33,354 nucleotides of DNA from Erysipelotrichaceae bacterium (GCA_017473335.1 JAFULN010000036.1:1-33354), one strand, 5' to 3'. Positions 23,052 through 32,103 are shown, counted from the stretch's first letter. The notes: generated from the letters alone by a model not told the origin. Translations and numbers: made by a program.

Positions 23052-24878
23052 ATGGCAAAGATTCATCAGATGGATACTCAGTTATCCAATATGATTGCGG
23101 CAGGGGAAGTGGTTGAAAGACCAGGCGGCATTGTAAAGGAACTGATTGAAAATGCGATTGATGCGCATGCGACAAGAATTGAAATTCATTGTTTAGAAGG
23201 CGGTATCGCAAGAATAGAGATTATAGATAATGGAGATGGAATGGATCGTGAGGATGCACAGCGTGCATTTGCACGTCATGCGACAAGCAAAATCAAAACA
23301 ACGGATGACTTATGGTCGATTTCTACACTAGGCTTTCGTGGAGAAGCCCTGCCATCCATTGCATCTGTTTCAAAAACGACATTATTGACAAGTGATGGTG
23401 TTGAAAGTACATCTGTAAAAGTGGAATATGGTGAAATGGTGGAGGTGAGTGATGCGCCATCATCCAAGGGGACAACTTTGATTGTGGAAGGTCTGTTTCA
23501 GCGTACTCCTGCACGTTTAAAACATTTGAAGTCATCTCATTATGAAGCTGCAGTGATTCAGGATCATGTACAGCGTTTTGCCTTGTCTCATCCTGAGATT
23601 GCGTTTCATTTGGTGATTGATGGCAAAGAATCATTAAAGACAAGTGGAATGGGTTCACTGCGTGAAGTAATGGTACAGATTTATGGACGTGATTGTTTAA
23701 AGAATACTTTTGAAGTAAAAGGATCAGACTTTGATTATCAGATTAGCGGGATGGCATCGCTTCCTCATTTGACTCGTGCTAATAAGAATTATATTCATTT
23801 GTTTATCAATGGACGTATGATTAAGTCTTATCGTTTAACGAAAGCAGTGCTTGAGGGATATCGTTCGTACTTGTTTAATGAACGCTATCCGATTGTAGTT
23901 CTTAATATTGCGATGGATGAGCGTTTAGTGGACGTGAATGTGCATCCTAGTAAATGGGAGATACGTTTATCAAAACAGCAACAATTGGAATATTTGATTC
24001 AGGATGTTGTTAGAGATTGTTTAAAAGCACAGTTTGCATCTGCACAAGTGACAAAAGTACAGAGTTTTGAACCTGTGAAAAAGATTGAAACAGAAGAGAA
24101 TAAGACTCCTCAAGTCAATCTGGATAAGATCTTTGTAAAGCCTGTTAAAAAAGAAACGCAGACGCCAGTACATCCAGTAGAAATCTTTTCTACATCAGAA
24201 AAGATTTATGCTCAGTCAATACTGGATTTGAATGAAACTGTACCTGAGGTGAATGTATTAAAAGTACATGAACAGGAAGAATCATATAAGCCAAGTGTGA
24301 AGCCGTTTCCTGCAATGGAGGCAATTGGCCAGCTTCATGGAAGATATGTTTTGGCAGAGTCAGAAGAAGGACTATATATTATTGATCAGCATGCTGCACA
24401 GGAGCGTGTAAATTATGAACGTATCCGTAGACAATTCGATGAACAGAAGCCAGCAATGATTGATATGCTGGTGCCAGTGATGGTTCAGGCAAGTGCTAAT
24501 GTCATGCATCGCATGGATGAACTCAATGACTTGCTGAAGATGTTTCCGCTGCATTTGGAAGCCTTTGGACAGACAACGCTGATTGCTAGAAGTATTCCTT
24601 TGTGGATGCAGAAAGTGGATGAAACAGCTTTCCTACAGGATTTAATTGATTTATTTGACAGTGAAAAGAGTCTGAACCCGACAGATCTTAACAAAGATAG
24701 AATCGCAACGATGGCATGTCATCATTCTATTCGTTTTAATCGTGTACTTTCTCATGCTGAAATGCAGGAAGTCATTGATGCATTAAAGAAGTGTGAACAG
24801 CCATATCATTGTCCACATGGAAGACCAACATTTATTCTGATTTCACAAAATCAGTTGATTAAGGACTTTAAACGATGA
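23052..24878 (+). CDS. mutL: DNA mismatch repair protein MutL
   Basis: A 608-residue MutL with the GHKL ATPase at the N-terminus: IAAGEVVERPGGIVKELIENAIDA, DNGDGMDREDAQRAFARHATSK, and TLGFRGEALPSIASVS. A variable linker at about 330-420 leads to the C-terminal dimerisation and endonuclease domain, which has the metal motif DQHAAQERVNYE, fitting DQHA-x2-E-x4-E, plus ACHHSIRFN and CPHGRPT. This is therefore a nicking MutL as usual in bacteria without MutH. mutS is not in the window. RBS AAGGAGTGATTGG. The stop overlaps miaA in ATGA, and the pair mutL-miaA is conserved widely. Confidence 0.97.
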   Translation: MAKIHQMDTQLSNMIAAGEVVERPGGIVKELIENAIDAHATRIEIHCLEGGIARIEIIDNGDGMDREDAQRAFARHATSKIKTTDDLWSISTLGFRGEALPSIASVSKTTLLTSDGVESTSVKVEYGEMVEVSDAPSSKGTTLIVEGLFQRTPARLKHLKSSHYEAAVIQDHVQRFALSHPEIAFHLVIDGKESLKTSGMGSLREVMVQIYGRDCLKNTFEVKGSDFDYQISGMASLPHLTRANKNYIHLFINGRMIKSYRLTKAVLEGYRSYLFNERYPIVVLNIAMDERLVDVNVHPSKWEIRLSKQQQLEYLIQDVVRDCLKAQFASAQVTKVQSFEPVKKIETEENKTPQVNLDKIFVKPVKKETQTPVHPVEIFSTSEKIYAQSILDLNETVPEVNVLKVHEQEESYKPSVKPFPAMEAIGQLHGRYVLAESEEGLYIIDQHAAQERVNYERIRRQFDEQKPAMIDMLVPVMVQASANVMHRMDELNDLLKMFPLHLEAFGQTTLIARSIPLWMQKVDETAFLQDLIDLFDSEKSLNPTDLNKDRIATMACHHSIRFNRVLSHAEMQEVIDALKKCEQPYHCPHGRPTFILISQNQLIKDFKR

Positions 24879-25780
24879 AAAAAGTATTAGTATTTACAGG
24901 GCCTACTGCAGTAGGGAAAAGTGATGCGGCGGTTGAGCTGGCATTAAAATTGAATGGTGAAATCATTAGCGGAGACTCAATTCAGGTATATCGCGGGTTT
25001 GATATTGGCTCTGGAAAAGTCACTGAAGAAGAAATGAAAGGGGTCGTACATCACAATTTGGATGTGTTGGATCCTAAAGAGAATTATAGTGTGGCACTGT
25101 TTCAGAAACAGGCAAGAGCTGCTATTGAAGAGATTACTTCACGTGGGAAACTGCCTATCTTGTGTGGAGGAACAGGCTTGTATATTAAGGCGTGTTTATA
25201 TGATTATGAGTTTGAGAAAGATTCAAGAGAGCTGGATTTGACTCCTTTTGAATCGATGAGTTCACAGGAATTGGTAGATTATTTATATGAGAAAGATCCC
25301 AAGGCATTGGATACGATTCATCCAAACAATCGCAAACGTTTAATTCGTGCCTGCGCAATCGCCTCTACGGGAACCACAAAATCTCAAAGTATTGAAGCAC
25401 AGAAAAAAGAAATGATTTATGATGCTTTGATTCTGGGATTGACATGTGATCGTAAAGTGCTGCATGAAAGAATCAATCAGCGTGTACTTAAGATGCAAAA
25501 GGCTGGGCTTCGACAAGAGATTGAGACACTGCTGCATCAGGGAGTATCCTTTGATGATCAAAGCATGCAGGGGATTGGATATAAGGAATGGCGTGGGTAT
25601 TTTGAAGGGACGATGAGTGAAGATGAAGTGATTGAAGCGATTCAGCTTCACTCTAGACAGTTTTCAAAACGTCAGTATACATGGTTCAACAATCAGTTTC
25701 CTGTCGTATGGTTTGACGTATTTGATGAAAATTGGAAACAGGATATGGAAGCTTGTGTAAAGGAGTGGCTGCATGAGTGA
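24875..25780 (+). CDS. miaA: tRNA dimethylallyltransferase MiaA
   Basis: A 301-residue enzyme that adds a dimethylallyl group to N6 of adenosine 37 in tRNAs reading U-starting codons. Signatures: P-loop FTGPTAVGKSD, SGDSIQVYRGFDIGSGKV, the GGTGLYIKACLYDYEF segment, NNRKRLIRACAI and the C-terminal SRQFSKRQYTWFNNQ. Length is normal. It overlaps mutL by 4 bp and the following tcdA by 8 bp, so all three are translated in series. Both miaA and tcdA products act on position 37 of tRNA. Confidence 0.96.
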   Translation: MKKVLVFTGPTAVGKSDAAVELALKLNGEIISGDSIQVYRGFDIGSGKVTEEEMKGVVHHNLDVLDPKENYSVALFQKQARAAIEEITSRGKLPILCGGTGLYIKACLYDYEFEKDSRELDLTPFESMSSQELVDYLYEKDPKALDTIHPNNRKRLIRACAIASTGTTKSQSIEAQKKEMIYDALILGLTCDRKVLHERINQRVLKMQKAGLRQEIETLLHQGVSFDDQSMQGIGYKEWRGYFEGTMSEDEVIEAIQLHSRQFSKRQYTWFNNQFPVVWFDVFDENWKQDMEACVKEWLHE

Positions 25781-26501
25781 AGCATCTGAAAGAATAGAAC
25801 TCTTATTAAAAAAAGAAGGCTTAGAAGCCTTGAAAAACAGTACAGTGATGGTTGTTGGTGTTGGTGGAGTAGGCTCTTATGCAGCAGAGGCACTTGCCAG
25901 AAGTCAGGTGGGTCATCTGATTTTAGTGGATAAAGACAAAGTAGAACCATCCAATCTCAATCGACAAATGCAGGCAACTATTCCAAATCTAGGAAAAAGT
26001 AAGATAGAAGCGATGAAAGAGCGTATTCTTTCATACAATCCAGATTGTAAAGTTGATTTAATTGAAGGCTTTTTTGATAAAGAAAGTGAATCTGTTTTAG
26101 ATCAGAAGATTGATGTGGTTATTGATGCGATTGATACTTTATCTTCAAAAATGGATTTAATTCAAGCATGTGCGTGGCGTAAGATACCATGCATCAGCTC
26201 ACTGGGTATGGCAAATCGTCTAGATCCTACCAAAGTATGTGTCACAACATTAGATAAAACAAGTGGAGACCCTCTGGCAAAAGCGCTTCGCCAGCTGGTG
26301 AAAAAAAGAAATTATACACGTAAAATACATGTGGTCTTCTCCAGTGAAACACCAATTAAACAAAATATAACTGTGAATCCAGAAGGTCAGACTCGAAAAG
26401 ATCGTATTCCGCCTGCATCCATGGTTTTTGTGCCTGCTGCATCAGGCTTAGCTTGTGCATCTTGGGCTATGTCACAGATTTTAAAGAAGCACTCACTTTA
26501 G
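25773..26501 (+). CDS. tcdA: tRNA threonylcarbamoyladenosine dehydratase TcdA
   Basis: A 242-residue E1-like adenylating enzyme that cyclises t6A37 to ct6A37 in tRNA using ATP. The Rossmann motif VMVVGVGGVGSYAAEALARS is followed by VDKDKVEPSNLNRQMQA, the Arg-finger and nucleotide-binding stretch, then VIDAIDTLSSKMDL, and SSLGMANRLDPTKV. The C-terminal part has KDRIPPASMVFVPAASGLACASW, typical of the TcdA/CsdL subgroup rather than MoeB or ThiF. It begins 8 bp inside miaA and is followed by a membrane protein gene after 10 bp. Confidence 0.94.
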   Translation: MSEASERIELLLKKEGLEALKNSTVMVVGVGGVGSYAAEALARSQVGHLILVDKDKVEPSNLNRQMQATIPNLGKSKIEAMKERILSYNPDCKVDLIEGFFDKESESVLDQKIDVVIDAIDTLSSKMDLIQACAWRKIPCISSLGMANRLDPTKVCVTTLDKTSGDPLAKALRQLVKKRNYTRKIHVVFSSETPIKQNITVNPEGQTRKDRIPPASMVFVPAASGLACASWAMSQILKKHSL

Positions 26502-26511
26502 GGGGTTCACA

Positions 26512-27783
26512 ATGAAGAAATATCTTAGTTCTAAAAGCAGACTTCTTTGTGTCAGTGTGACTGCTGTATTTTGTGCGTTGGCAGTCTTGATTGCGTTTTT
26601 TGATACAGAACCTTTGATTGCGTTTATTGCCGTCATGATCTTGTCACTGATTGTCCTTGTACCTCTGTACATTATTATGATGGTGCCGGTTTATCGTGCA
26701 TTTAAACAATGTAAGATTCAAGAAAATGAAATGGATGAATCTGTAGATGATTTATCTGATTCACAGATGATACATATTAATGATCATATCTCTGTAAATG
26801 AAGACTGGATTGTGCAGTGCGCTTTAGGAAGACAGTTTATGCTTCATAAGCATTTCATTACATCGATTCATGAAGGAGACAAGGGTTTGGAACTGTACAC
26901 TGAACTTCGTGAAAAGCCATTTGTGATTGTACTTTCTAATACTGAAAGCGGAACTTTTGAAAAAGAAAGAATTCTTCACTGGTATGATCCACTCTATGAA
27001 ATTCCATTAGAAGATCTTGAGTTTGAACCAAAAAAAGACAGTTCTAAGAAATATGCGGTGTTATTGGCAAGTTTGATTGCGGTAATATGTGCTGTAATCG
27101 TTATGTTTGTTGGAGTGAATATGGCAGTTATAGATGAACCTTATGAACCTGATGATTATATTTATTTCTCAGATTATTTAAAAGAGACATCTCAGGGTTC
27201 ACTAAATGAAATCAGTTATGAAGTAGTCAAGTCACAGGATGAAGTGCTGATGTATGTGTTTAATGAGACAGATGTTTATGTGGATTTAGAACTGGATTGT
27301 TATGACAGTCAGGATGAAGTCATAGATACAGCTTGGCCTGGCATTATACGTCCTCATCATTATACATCTGTATATATTGATGAAGTTCCAGACTCTGTAC
27401 GAGTTACATCATCTTGGTTTTATACCTTTGATTATCATGTACCTTCATTTCAATATGATGTAGAATATGCACGCAGAGAATACAATGTATGGGTCAATGC
27501 AGTGCTGGACTCATCACTAGTAACACTTGAGAATGTGATTGATTTAGGGATTCATGAATATGCAATTGAAGAGATGACGTACACTGGTGCAGATTGTGTT
27601 TATGTTTATGATGTGAAGAGTGCTGTAAGAAGTGTGGATAAAGTATCTCAGAGTGAAATGCTGGATCCTTCAACGGCATTGTATCGCATTGATTTTGAAT
27701 TATATGATTATCGCATACAAATTTATGAATTATCCGCTTCAGGTGAAACCCACCTGAAAACCATAGAAATTACACAGGAGTAA
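26512..27783 (+). CDS. Hypothetical membrane protein with large acidic outer domain
   Basis: A 423-residue protein with spans at about 8-30 and 34-60 (LLCVSVTAVFCALAVLIAF, AFIAVMILSLIVLVPLYII) and a third at about 180-205 (LLASLIAVICAVIVMFVGV). Between spans 2 and 3 lies a roughly 120-residue loop, likely cytoplasmic. The last 220 residues are acidic and strand-rich and would be outside (FNETDVYVDLELDCYDSQDEV, WFYTFDYHVPSF), resembling the FxLYD-type modules seen in Firmicute surface proteins (impression). RBS AGGGGG. It follows tcdA by 10 bp and precedes the esterase by 5 bp, so it shares their transcript. Function unknown. Confidence 0.7.
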   Translation: MKKYLSSKSRLLCVSVTAVFCALAVLIAFFDTEPLIAFIAVMILSLIVLVPLYIIMMVPVYRAFKQCKIQENEMDESVDDLSDSQMIHINDHISVNEDWIVQCALGRQFMLHKHFITSIHEGDKGLELYTELREKPFVIVLSNTESGTFEKERILHWYDPLYEIPLEDLEFEPKKDSSKKYAVLLASLIAVICAVIVMFVGVNMAVIDEPYEPDDYIYFSDYLKETSQGSLNEISYEVVKSQDEVLMYVFNETDVYVDLELDCYDSQDEVIDTAWPGIIRPHHYTSVYIDEVPDSVRVTSSWFYTFDYHVPSFQYDVEYARREYNVWVNAVLDSSLVTLENVIDLGIHEYAIEEMTYTGADCVYVYDVKSAVRSVDKVSQSEMLDPSTALYRIDFELYDYRIQIYELSASGETHLKTIEITQE

Positions 27784-27788
27784 AGAGT

Positions 27789-28751
27789 ATGATTCGTTGT
27801 AAATCGGAATGTCTGCGTTTTGTAGGCAGATGGCAAGTCACAGAAGATAAGGCAGTAACAACAGCACCTGGAGCTCATTTTTATCTGGCATTTCAGGGAA
27901 CACAGGCAGTTTTACATTTTGAGACACTTTGGCTGATTGCCCCTTATCCACACTTATGGATGAGTGTTGATGATGGAGCGTGGACTGAGGTGCCTGTAGA
28001 TAAACATTTACGCATTCATACAAAAACACCAGGGAATCATATTGTAAAGATTGTCTATAAAAGTGCAATTGAAAAAGCCCATCGCTGGTATCAGCCTTTG
28101 TGTGGCTGCATCGAATTTACAGGGGCCGATGCTGAACCTGGTATTTTGCCTGATTTCAATCAGAAGACAATTGAGTTTGTAGGAGATTCTATCACAGAGG
28201 GTGTCTTGATTGATGAAGAATATTCCAATGGTACTAAGTATCATGGACGTCCTTATCAGGATGATTCGATGGCATCTTATGCTTGGCTGAGTGCTGAGGC
28301 ATTGAATATGGAACCTTATATTATGGGCTATGGTGCAGTGGGTGTAACTAAATCAGGTCAAGGCAGTGTTCCAAAAGCGTCTGTGGCTTATCCTTATTGT
28401 TTTGATGGGGTAAAAATTGAATATGATGCACCAGATATTATTGTGATTAATCATGGGGCGAATGATCAGTTTGATACAGGAGTGAACTTTGTGAAGGGGT
28501 ATCTTGAACTGCTTGATGTCATCATGAAGCTTCATCCACAAAGCATGTTGATTATGCTGCAGCCATTTTGTGGTGTATTTACGAAAGAAATGTTTGAAAT
28601 TAAAGCACTGTTTGAAAAGAAATATCATAAGGATGTACATTTGATTGGTACAGAAGGATGGATTCCTGCTGAACCTTTGCATCCTGGTCGTGCTGGACAT
28701 CAGATTGTGGCTGAACATTTGATTCAAGAATTGAAGAAATTAGGAGTATAA
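27789..28751 (+). CDS. SGNH/GDSL hydrolase with N-terminal beta-sandwich (CE2-like)
   Basis: A 320-residue protein. Residues 1-120 form a strand-rich N-terminal domain (WQVTEDKAVTTAPGAHFYLAF, HIVKIVYK). The SGNH domain follows with FVGDSITEG (Ser134), INHGANDQ and the catalytic D/H pair in EPLHPGRAGHQ. This domain order is that of carbohydrate esterase family 2 deacetylases, so removal of O-acetyl groups from a glycan is plausible. There is no signal peptide, so it may act inside the cell. RBS AGGAG with normal spacing. It follows the membrane protein by 5 bp and ends at a strong terminator. Confidence 0.85.
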   Translation: MIRCKSECLRFVGRWQVTEDKAVTTAPGAHFYLAFQGTQAVLHFETLWLIAPYPHLWMSVDDGAWTEVPVDKHLRIHTKTPGNHIVKIVYKSAIEKAHRWYQPLCGCIEFTGADAEPGILPDFNQKTIEFVGDSITEGVLIDEEYSNGTKYHGRPYQDDSMASYAWLSAEALNMEPYIMGYGAVGVTKSGQGSVPKASVAYPYCFDGVKIEYDAPDIIVINHGANDQFDTGVNFVKGYLELLDVIMKLHPQSMLIMLQPFCGVFTKEMFEIKALFEKKYHKDVHLIGTEGWIPAEPLHPGRAGHQIVAEHLIQELKKLGV

Positions 28752-28774
28752 AGCGATTGTAGAATCGCTTTTTC
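28751..28774 (+). terminator. Terminator after the SGNH hydrolase
   Basis: AAGCGATT-GTAG-AATCGCTT is a perfect 8-bp stem followed by TTTC. Confidence 0.9.
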
Positions 28775-28780
28775 TTCTGC

Positions 28781-28809
28781 TTGAAAGTACATAAAAAACA
28801 ACGTATCAT
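28781..28809 (+). promoter_or_regulatory. Promoter of the barnase-barstar operon
   Basis: TTGAAA at 28781-28786 and TATCAT at 28804-28809 are 17 bp apart, 18 bp before the ATG. Confidence 0.6.
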
Positions 28810-28826
28810 TGACTTAGGTGATCAAG

Positions 28827-29288
28827 ATGAAAAAAGGATTAAGATGGTTATTAAGTGCAGTATTGTTTCTTAGTGTGCTGAGTGGCTGTACAGCACTTAA
28901 AGATGAGACAGAACTTCCTGAAAGTGATGAAATTGTCATTGAAGAAGATGGCTGGTATTCTTCCAAAGAAGAAGTTGCGGCATATCTAAAGCTTTATGAA
29001 CATCTTCCAGACAACTATTTGACTAAGCAGGAAGCTAGAGATCTTGGCTGGGACTCTGAAAAAGGAAATCTCTGGGATGTTGCGGAAGGAATGTCGATTG
29101 GCGGAGATAAGTTTGGAAATCGTGAAGGTCTGCTTCCAAAAGAAAAAGGAAGGCAGTATTATGAATGTGATATTGATTATGAAGGCGGTTATCGCAATGG
29201 CAAACGCATTGTGTATTCGAATGATGGATTAATATTTTATACGGAAGACCATTATGAAAGCTTTGAAGAGATTGTAGGTGAAAAGTGA
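28827..29288 (+). CDS. Barnase-family ribonuclease with lipoprotein signal
   Basis: A 153-residue protein. Residues 1-21 are a signal sequence ending in the lipobox LSGC (Cys21), so the mature protein should be a lipid-anchored extracellular enzyme. The rest matches barnase closely: LPDNYLTKQEARDLGW, IGGDKFGNREGLLP, YYECDIDYEGGYRNGKRIVYS and DHYESF. The catalytic set is present as Glu113 (general base), Arg123, Arg127, His142 (general acid) and Lys67. Barnase of B. amyloliquefaciens is a free secreted enzyme; the lipobox here is the odd feature. ATG 28827 is preferred over GTG 28818 because AGGTGAT precedes it. A barstar gene starts on its last base. Confidence 0.93.
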   Translation: MKKGLRWLLSAVLFLSVLSGCTALKDETELPESDEIVIEEDGWYSSKEEVAAYLKLYEHLPDNYLTKQEARDLGWDSEKGNLWDVAEGMSIGGDKFGNREGLLPKEKGRQYYECDIDYEGGYRNGKRIVYSNDGLIFYTEDHYESFEEIVGEK

Positions 29289-29578
29289 TGGAAGTCTTTG
29301 TAGATGGAAGAGCGTGTACTACTAAGGAAGAAACACATCTGTATTTAAAACATGTACTGAATTTACCAGAATATTATGGAATGAATTTAGATGCACTGTA
29401 TGACTGTATCAGCACGATGCGGCATGTAAAGGTATATTTGATTCACTGGGACGTCATAGTTGAATCGCTAGGAGAATATGGTCATCAGCTGCTTCAGACA
29501 CTTTCAGAAGCTGCAGAAGAAAATCCAGGTTTTGAACTTTTTATGGAAGATGAATTAGAAGACGATGTTGAGATATAA
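29288..29578 (+). CDS. Barstar-family ribonuclease inhibitor
   Basis: A 96-residue intracellular inhibitor. The motif LPEYYGMNLDALYDCIS places acidic residues at positions 35 and 39, the same numbers as the barnase-contacting Asp35 and Asp39 of barstar, next to Tyr29 and Tyr30. The remainder has the barstar order of helix and strand (VYLIHWDVIVESL, LQTLSEAAEENPGFELFM). The start is ATG 29288, sharing one base with the barnase TGA; a GTG one codon upstream is less likely. It protects the cell from ribonuclease not yet exported. A terminator overlaps its stop. Confidence 0.93.
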   Translation: MEVFVDGRACTTKEETHLYLKHVLNLPEYYGMNLDALYDCISTMRHVKVYLIHWDVIVESLGEYGHQLLQTLSEAAEENPGFELFMEDELEDDVEI

Positions 29579-29588
29579 CATCGTTTTC
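29562..29588 (+). terminator. Terminator of the barnase-barstar operon
   Basis: ACGATGTT at 29562-29569 pairs with AACATCGT at 29577-29584, followed by TTTC. It covers the barstar stop. Confidence 0.8.
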
Positions 29589-29593
29589 TTCTA

Positions 29594-29622
29594 TTGAGAA
29601 TGTTGAGAAAAGAGAATATGAT
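29594..29622 (+). promoter_or_regulatory. Promoter of the adenosine deaminase-MATE operon
   Basis: TTGAGA at 29594-29599 and TATGAT at 29617-29622 are 17 bp apart. Confidence 0.6.
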
Positions 29623-29645
29623 ACTGTTATGATGGAGGAATGTTT

Positions 29646-30647
29646 ATGAAGTATGCAAAAATAGAACTGCATCTGCATTTGGATGGTTCAATTGATTTAG
29701 TGTGGGGGTATAAGACGGCACTGAAACGTAGAGTGATTGATGAGAAGACAACCTTTGAGCAATATTATTCAATGATGTATAAAAATGATTATCCAACACG
29801 AGAAGAAAGAATGAAGAAGTTTGATTTTCCATGTGCTGTGATGCAGGAAAAGGAAGATCTTTCAGATAGTGTGTACTATTTGGCGAAGAGATTGAATGAG
29901 CTGGGATTGATTTATGCAGAAGTGAGATTTGCGCCTCAGCAGCATACTTTAGCAGGGTGTAATCAAAAAGAGGCGATATTAGCTGTAGTAGAAGGAATAA
30001 AGCGCGCTGAACGTGATTTTCCTGATTTGACTATAAAACTTATCAATTGTCTGATGCATAAAGGGAAAGATGCAGATGTCAACATGAAAGAAAATATGGA
30101 AACGGTGGAGGCAACGAGAGAAACACTTGGGAAATATGTAGTAGCTCTAGATTTGGCAGGATATGAAAATACAGGGGATTTTATGAAATATGCACCGTTG
30201 TTTGAAAAGGCGAGGGAATATGGCATTCCTTATACGATTCATGCTGGAGAGATGGGAGATGGCTCTCATGTGCTGGATGCATTAAAAATGAAGGCATATC
30301 GCATTGGTCATGGAATCAATTGTGTGGATCATCCTGATTGGCTGAAAGCAATGGTTGAATCACAGATTCCGATGGAAGTGTGTGTGAGTTCGAATTGTGG
30401 AGATGGACGTAATTATGCGGCGCATCCAATTATGAAAATGTTAGAGGCAGGATGTAACATCACACTGAATTCAGACAATATGATGTTTAGCCGCACCAAT
30501 ATATTGAATGAACATGCTCAGCTGCGCTCAATTGGTGTAACAGAAGAACAGTTGAGACAGTGTATGGAAAATGCCGTTAATGCTGCATTTTGTGATGAAG
30601 AAACAAAGATACAATTAAGAAAGAAGCTGGGGATTGAGGGCTTCTAA
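29646..30647 (+). CDS. add: Adenosine deaminase
   Basis: A 333-residue zinc hydrolase that converts adenosine to inosine. Metal ligands are His9 and His11 in IELHLHLDGS, a His in HAGEMGDGSHV with the catalytic Glu next to it, and the Asp of LNSDNMMFS. RIGHGINCVDHP supplies the catalytic His. Most adenosine deaminases read N/S-T-D-D-P at the last site; here it is NSDNM, so the second Asp is replaced by Asn, a small departure that also occurs between adenosine and adenine deaminase subgroups. ATG 29646 is chosen because GGAGG is 8 bp upstream; ATG 29640 is too close. A MATE exporter follows after 9 bp. Confidence 0.92.
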   Translation: MKYAKIELHLHLDGSIDLVWGYKTALKRRVIDEKTTFEQYYSMMYKNDYPTREERMKKFDFPCAVMQEKEDLSDSVYYLAKRLNELGLIYAEVRFAPQQHTLAGCNQKEAILAVVEGIKRAERDFPDLTIKLINCLMHKGKDADVNMKENMETVEATRETLGKYVVALDLAGYENTGDFMKYAPLFEKAREYGIPYTIHAGEMGDGSHVLDALKMKAYRIGHGINCVDHPDWLKAMVESQIPMEVCVSSNCGDGRNYAAHPIMKMLEAGCNITLNSDNMMFSRTNILNEHAQLRSIGVTEEQLRQCMENAVNAAFCDEETKIQLRKKLGIEGF

Positions 30648-30656
30648 AGGGGAGTT

Positions 30657-32030
30657 ATGAGATTGCGTGCATCAAGATCAGATATTTTAAATGGAACGAT
30701 CTGGAAACAAATTTTAATTTTCTTTTTTCCTATTTTATTTGGTACTTTTTTTCAGCAGTTGTATAACACTGTGGATGCAGTGATTGTGGGTAATTTTGTG
30801 GGGAAAGAGGCACTTGGTGCGGTAGGTGGTTCAACAGGAACACTGATTAATCTTTTGGTTGGTTTTGTGACTGGGGTTTCATCTGGGGCGACAGTAGTTA
30901 TTTCTCAGTTTTATGGTCGAAAAGATGCAGAAGGTGTACAGAAGAGTGTTCAGTCTGGAATGTATCTGGCAGTAGTATGCGGAGCCATTATGATGGTGGT
31001 TGGAGTTGTGTTTGCGCCGGACTTTTTAAGGATGATGAATGTTCCGGAAGATATCATGAATTATTCTGTTACTTACATGAGAATCTATTTTATGGGTGTA
31101 ATTCCGATGCTGATATATAATATGGGTGCTGGAATTCTAAGAGCTGTTGGAGATTCAAAGCGTCCTCTGTATTTTTTGATAGCGGCATGCTTCTGCAATA
31201 TTGTGCTGGATATCATTTTTGTGGTTATGCTTCGTCTTGAAGTATTTGGGGTTGCCCTGGCAACTACGATTTCTCAGGTGCTGAGCTGTATTTTGACATT
31301 GTTTGTGCTGAAACATACAGAGGATTCATATCGCTTTGAACTGAAGAAGATGAAATGGCATATGGATATGCTGAAAAGAATTGTGGTGCTTGGTCTTCCT
31401 GCAGGAATTCAGTCATGTCTTTACAGCATTTCAAATTTGTTGATCCAGACAACTGTCAATGGCTATGGAACAGATACAGTTGCAGCATTTACTGCGTTTG
31501 GCAAGATTGATGCACTGTTTTGGATGATGACAGGGGCTTTTGGCACAGCCGTTATGACCTTTGCAGGACAGAACTTCGGTGCTGGTAATATTGATCGTGT
31601 GAAGAAAGGAATGACACAGACGATTTTTATGCTGGGGTGTTCAACGCTGGCAATGAGCTTTGTACTGTATTTTGGTGGAAGCTTTTTCTATCGACTGTTC
31701 ACACCGGATCAGGAAGTCATTCGCATTGGGATGGAAATCCTGCGTTTCCTATGTCCGACATGGATTTGTTTTGTGTTGATTGAAGTGTATTCCAGTGGGA
31801 TCCGTGCCTGTGGGGATGCTCTGATTCCGATGCTGACGACTGCATTTGGTATTTGCGGAACTCGTATGTTATGGATTTTCTTTGGACCTACCGATACAAT
31901 TATTAAGGCATTGTTCTGTTATCCAATATCATGGGTTTTAACAAGTGCTCTGTTCCTTGTGTACTATTTAAATGGAGGATGGCTGAAGCGTTCTTTGAAG
32001 CAGCGAGAGGCAATGATGTCTCAGCGTTAG
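30657..32030 (+). CDS. MATE-family efflux transporter
   Basis: A 457-residue membrane protein with about 12 spans in two similar halves. Signatures of the MATE/NorM-DinF branch are FPILFGTFFQQLYNTVDAVIVGNFVGKEALGAVG in the first span pair, SSGATVVISQFYGRKDAEGVQ, and in the second half LPAGIQSCLYSISNLLIQTTVNGYG and TFAGQNFGAGNIDRVKKG. Such proteins expel cationic drugs or metabolites with a sodium or proton gradient. RBS AAGGGGAG. It follows add by 9 bp and is likely co-transcribed; the link could be export of a purine-related compound (inference). Confidence 0.94.
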   Translation: MRLRASRSDILNGTIWKQILIFFFPILFGTFFQQLYNTVDAVIVGNFVGKEALGAVGGSTGTLINLLVGFVTGVSSGATVVISQFYGRKDAEGVQKSVQSGMYLAVVCGAIMMVVGVVFAPDFLRMMNVPEDIMNYSVTYMRIYFMGVIPMLIYNMGAGILRAVGDSKRPLYFLIAACFCNIVLDIIFVVMLRLEVFGVALATTISQVLSCILTLFVLKHTEDSYRFELKKMKWHMDMLKRIVVLGLPAGIQSCLYSISNLLIQTTVNGYGTDTVAAFTAFGKIDALFWMMTGAFGTAVMTFAGQNFGAGNIDRVKKGMTQTIFMLGCSTLAMSFVLYFGGSFFYRLFTPDQEVIRIGMEILRFLCPTWICFVLIEVYSSGIRACGDALIPMLTTAFGICGTRMLWIFFGPTDTIIKALFCYPISWVLTSALFLVYYLNGGWLKRSLKQREAMMSQR

Positions 32031-32074
32031 TTCTCGAAATATAAAAAACTTACATAGAGATACACTTGATTTAT

Positions 32075-32103
32075 TTGACTTGAAATATTCTTTATGATAA
32101 AGT
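32075..32103 (+). promoter_or_regulatory. Promoter of rpmG-secE-nusG
   Basis: TTGACT at 32075-32080 and TAAAGT at 32098-32103 are 17 bp apart. The RBS GGAGGTG of rpmG follows. Confidence 0.5.
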
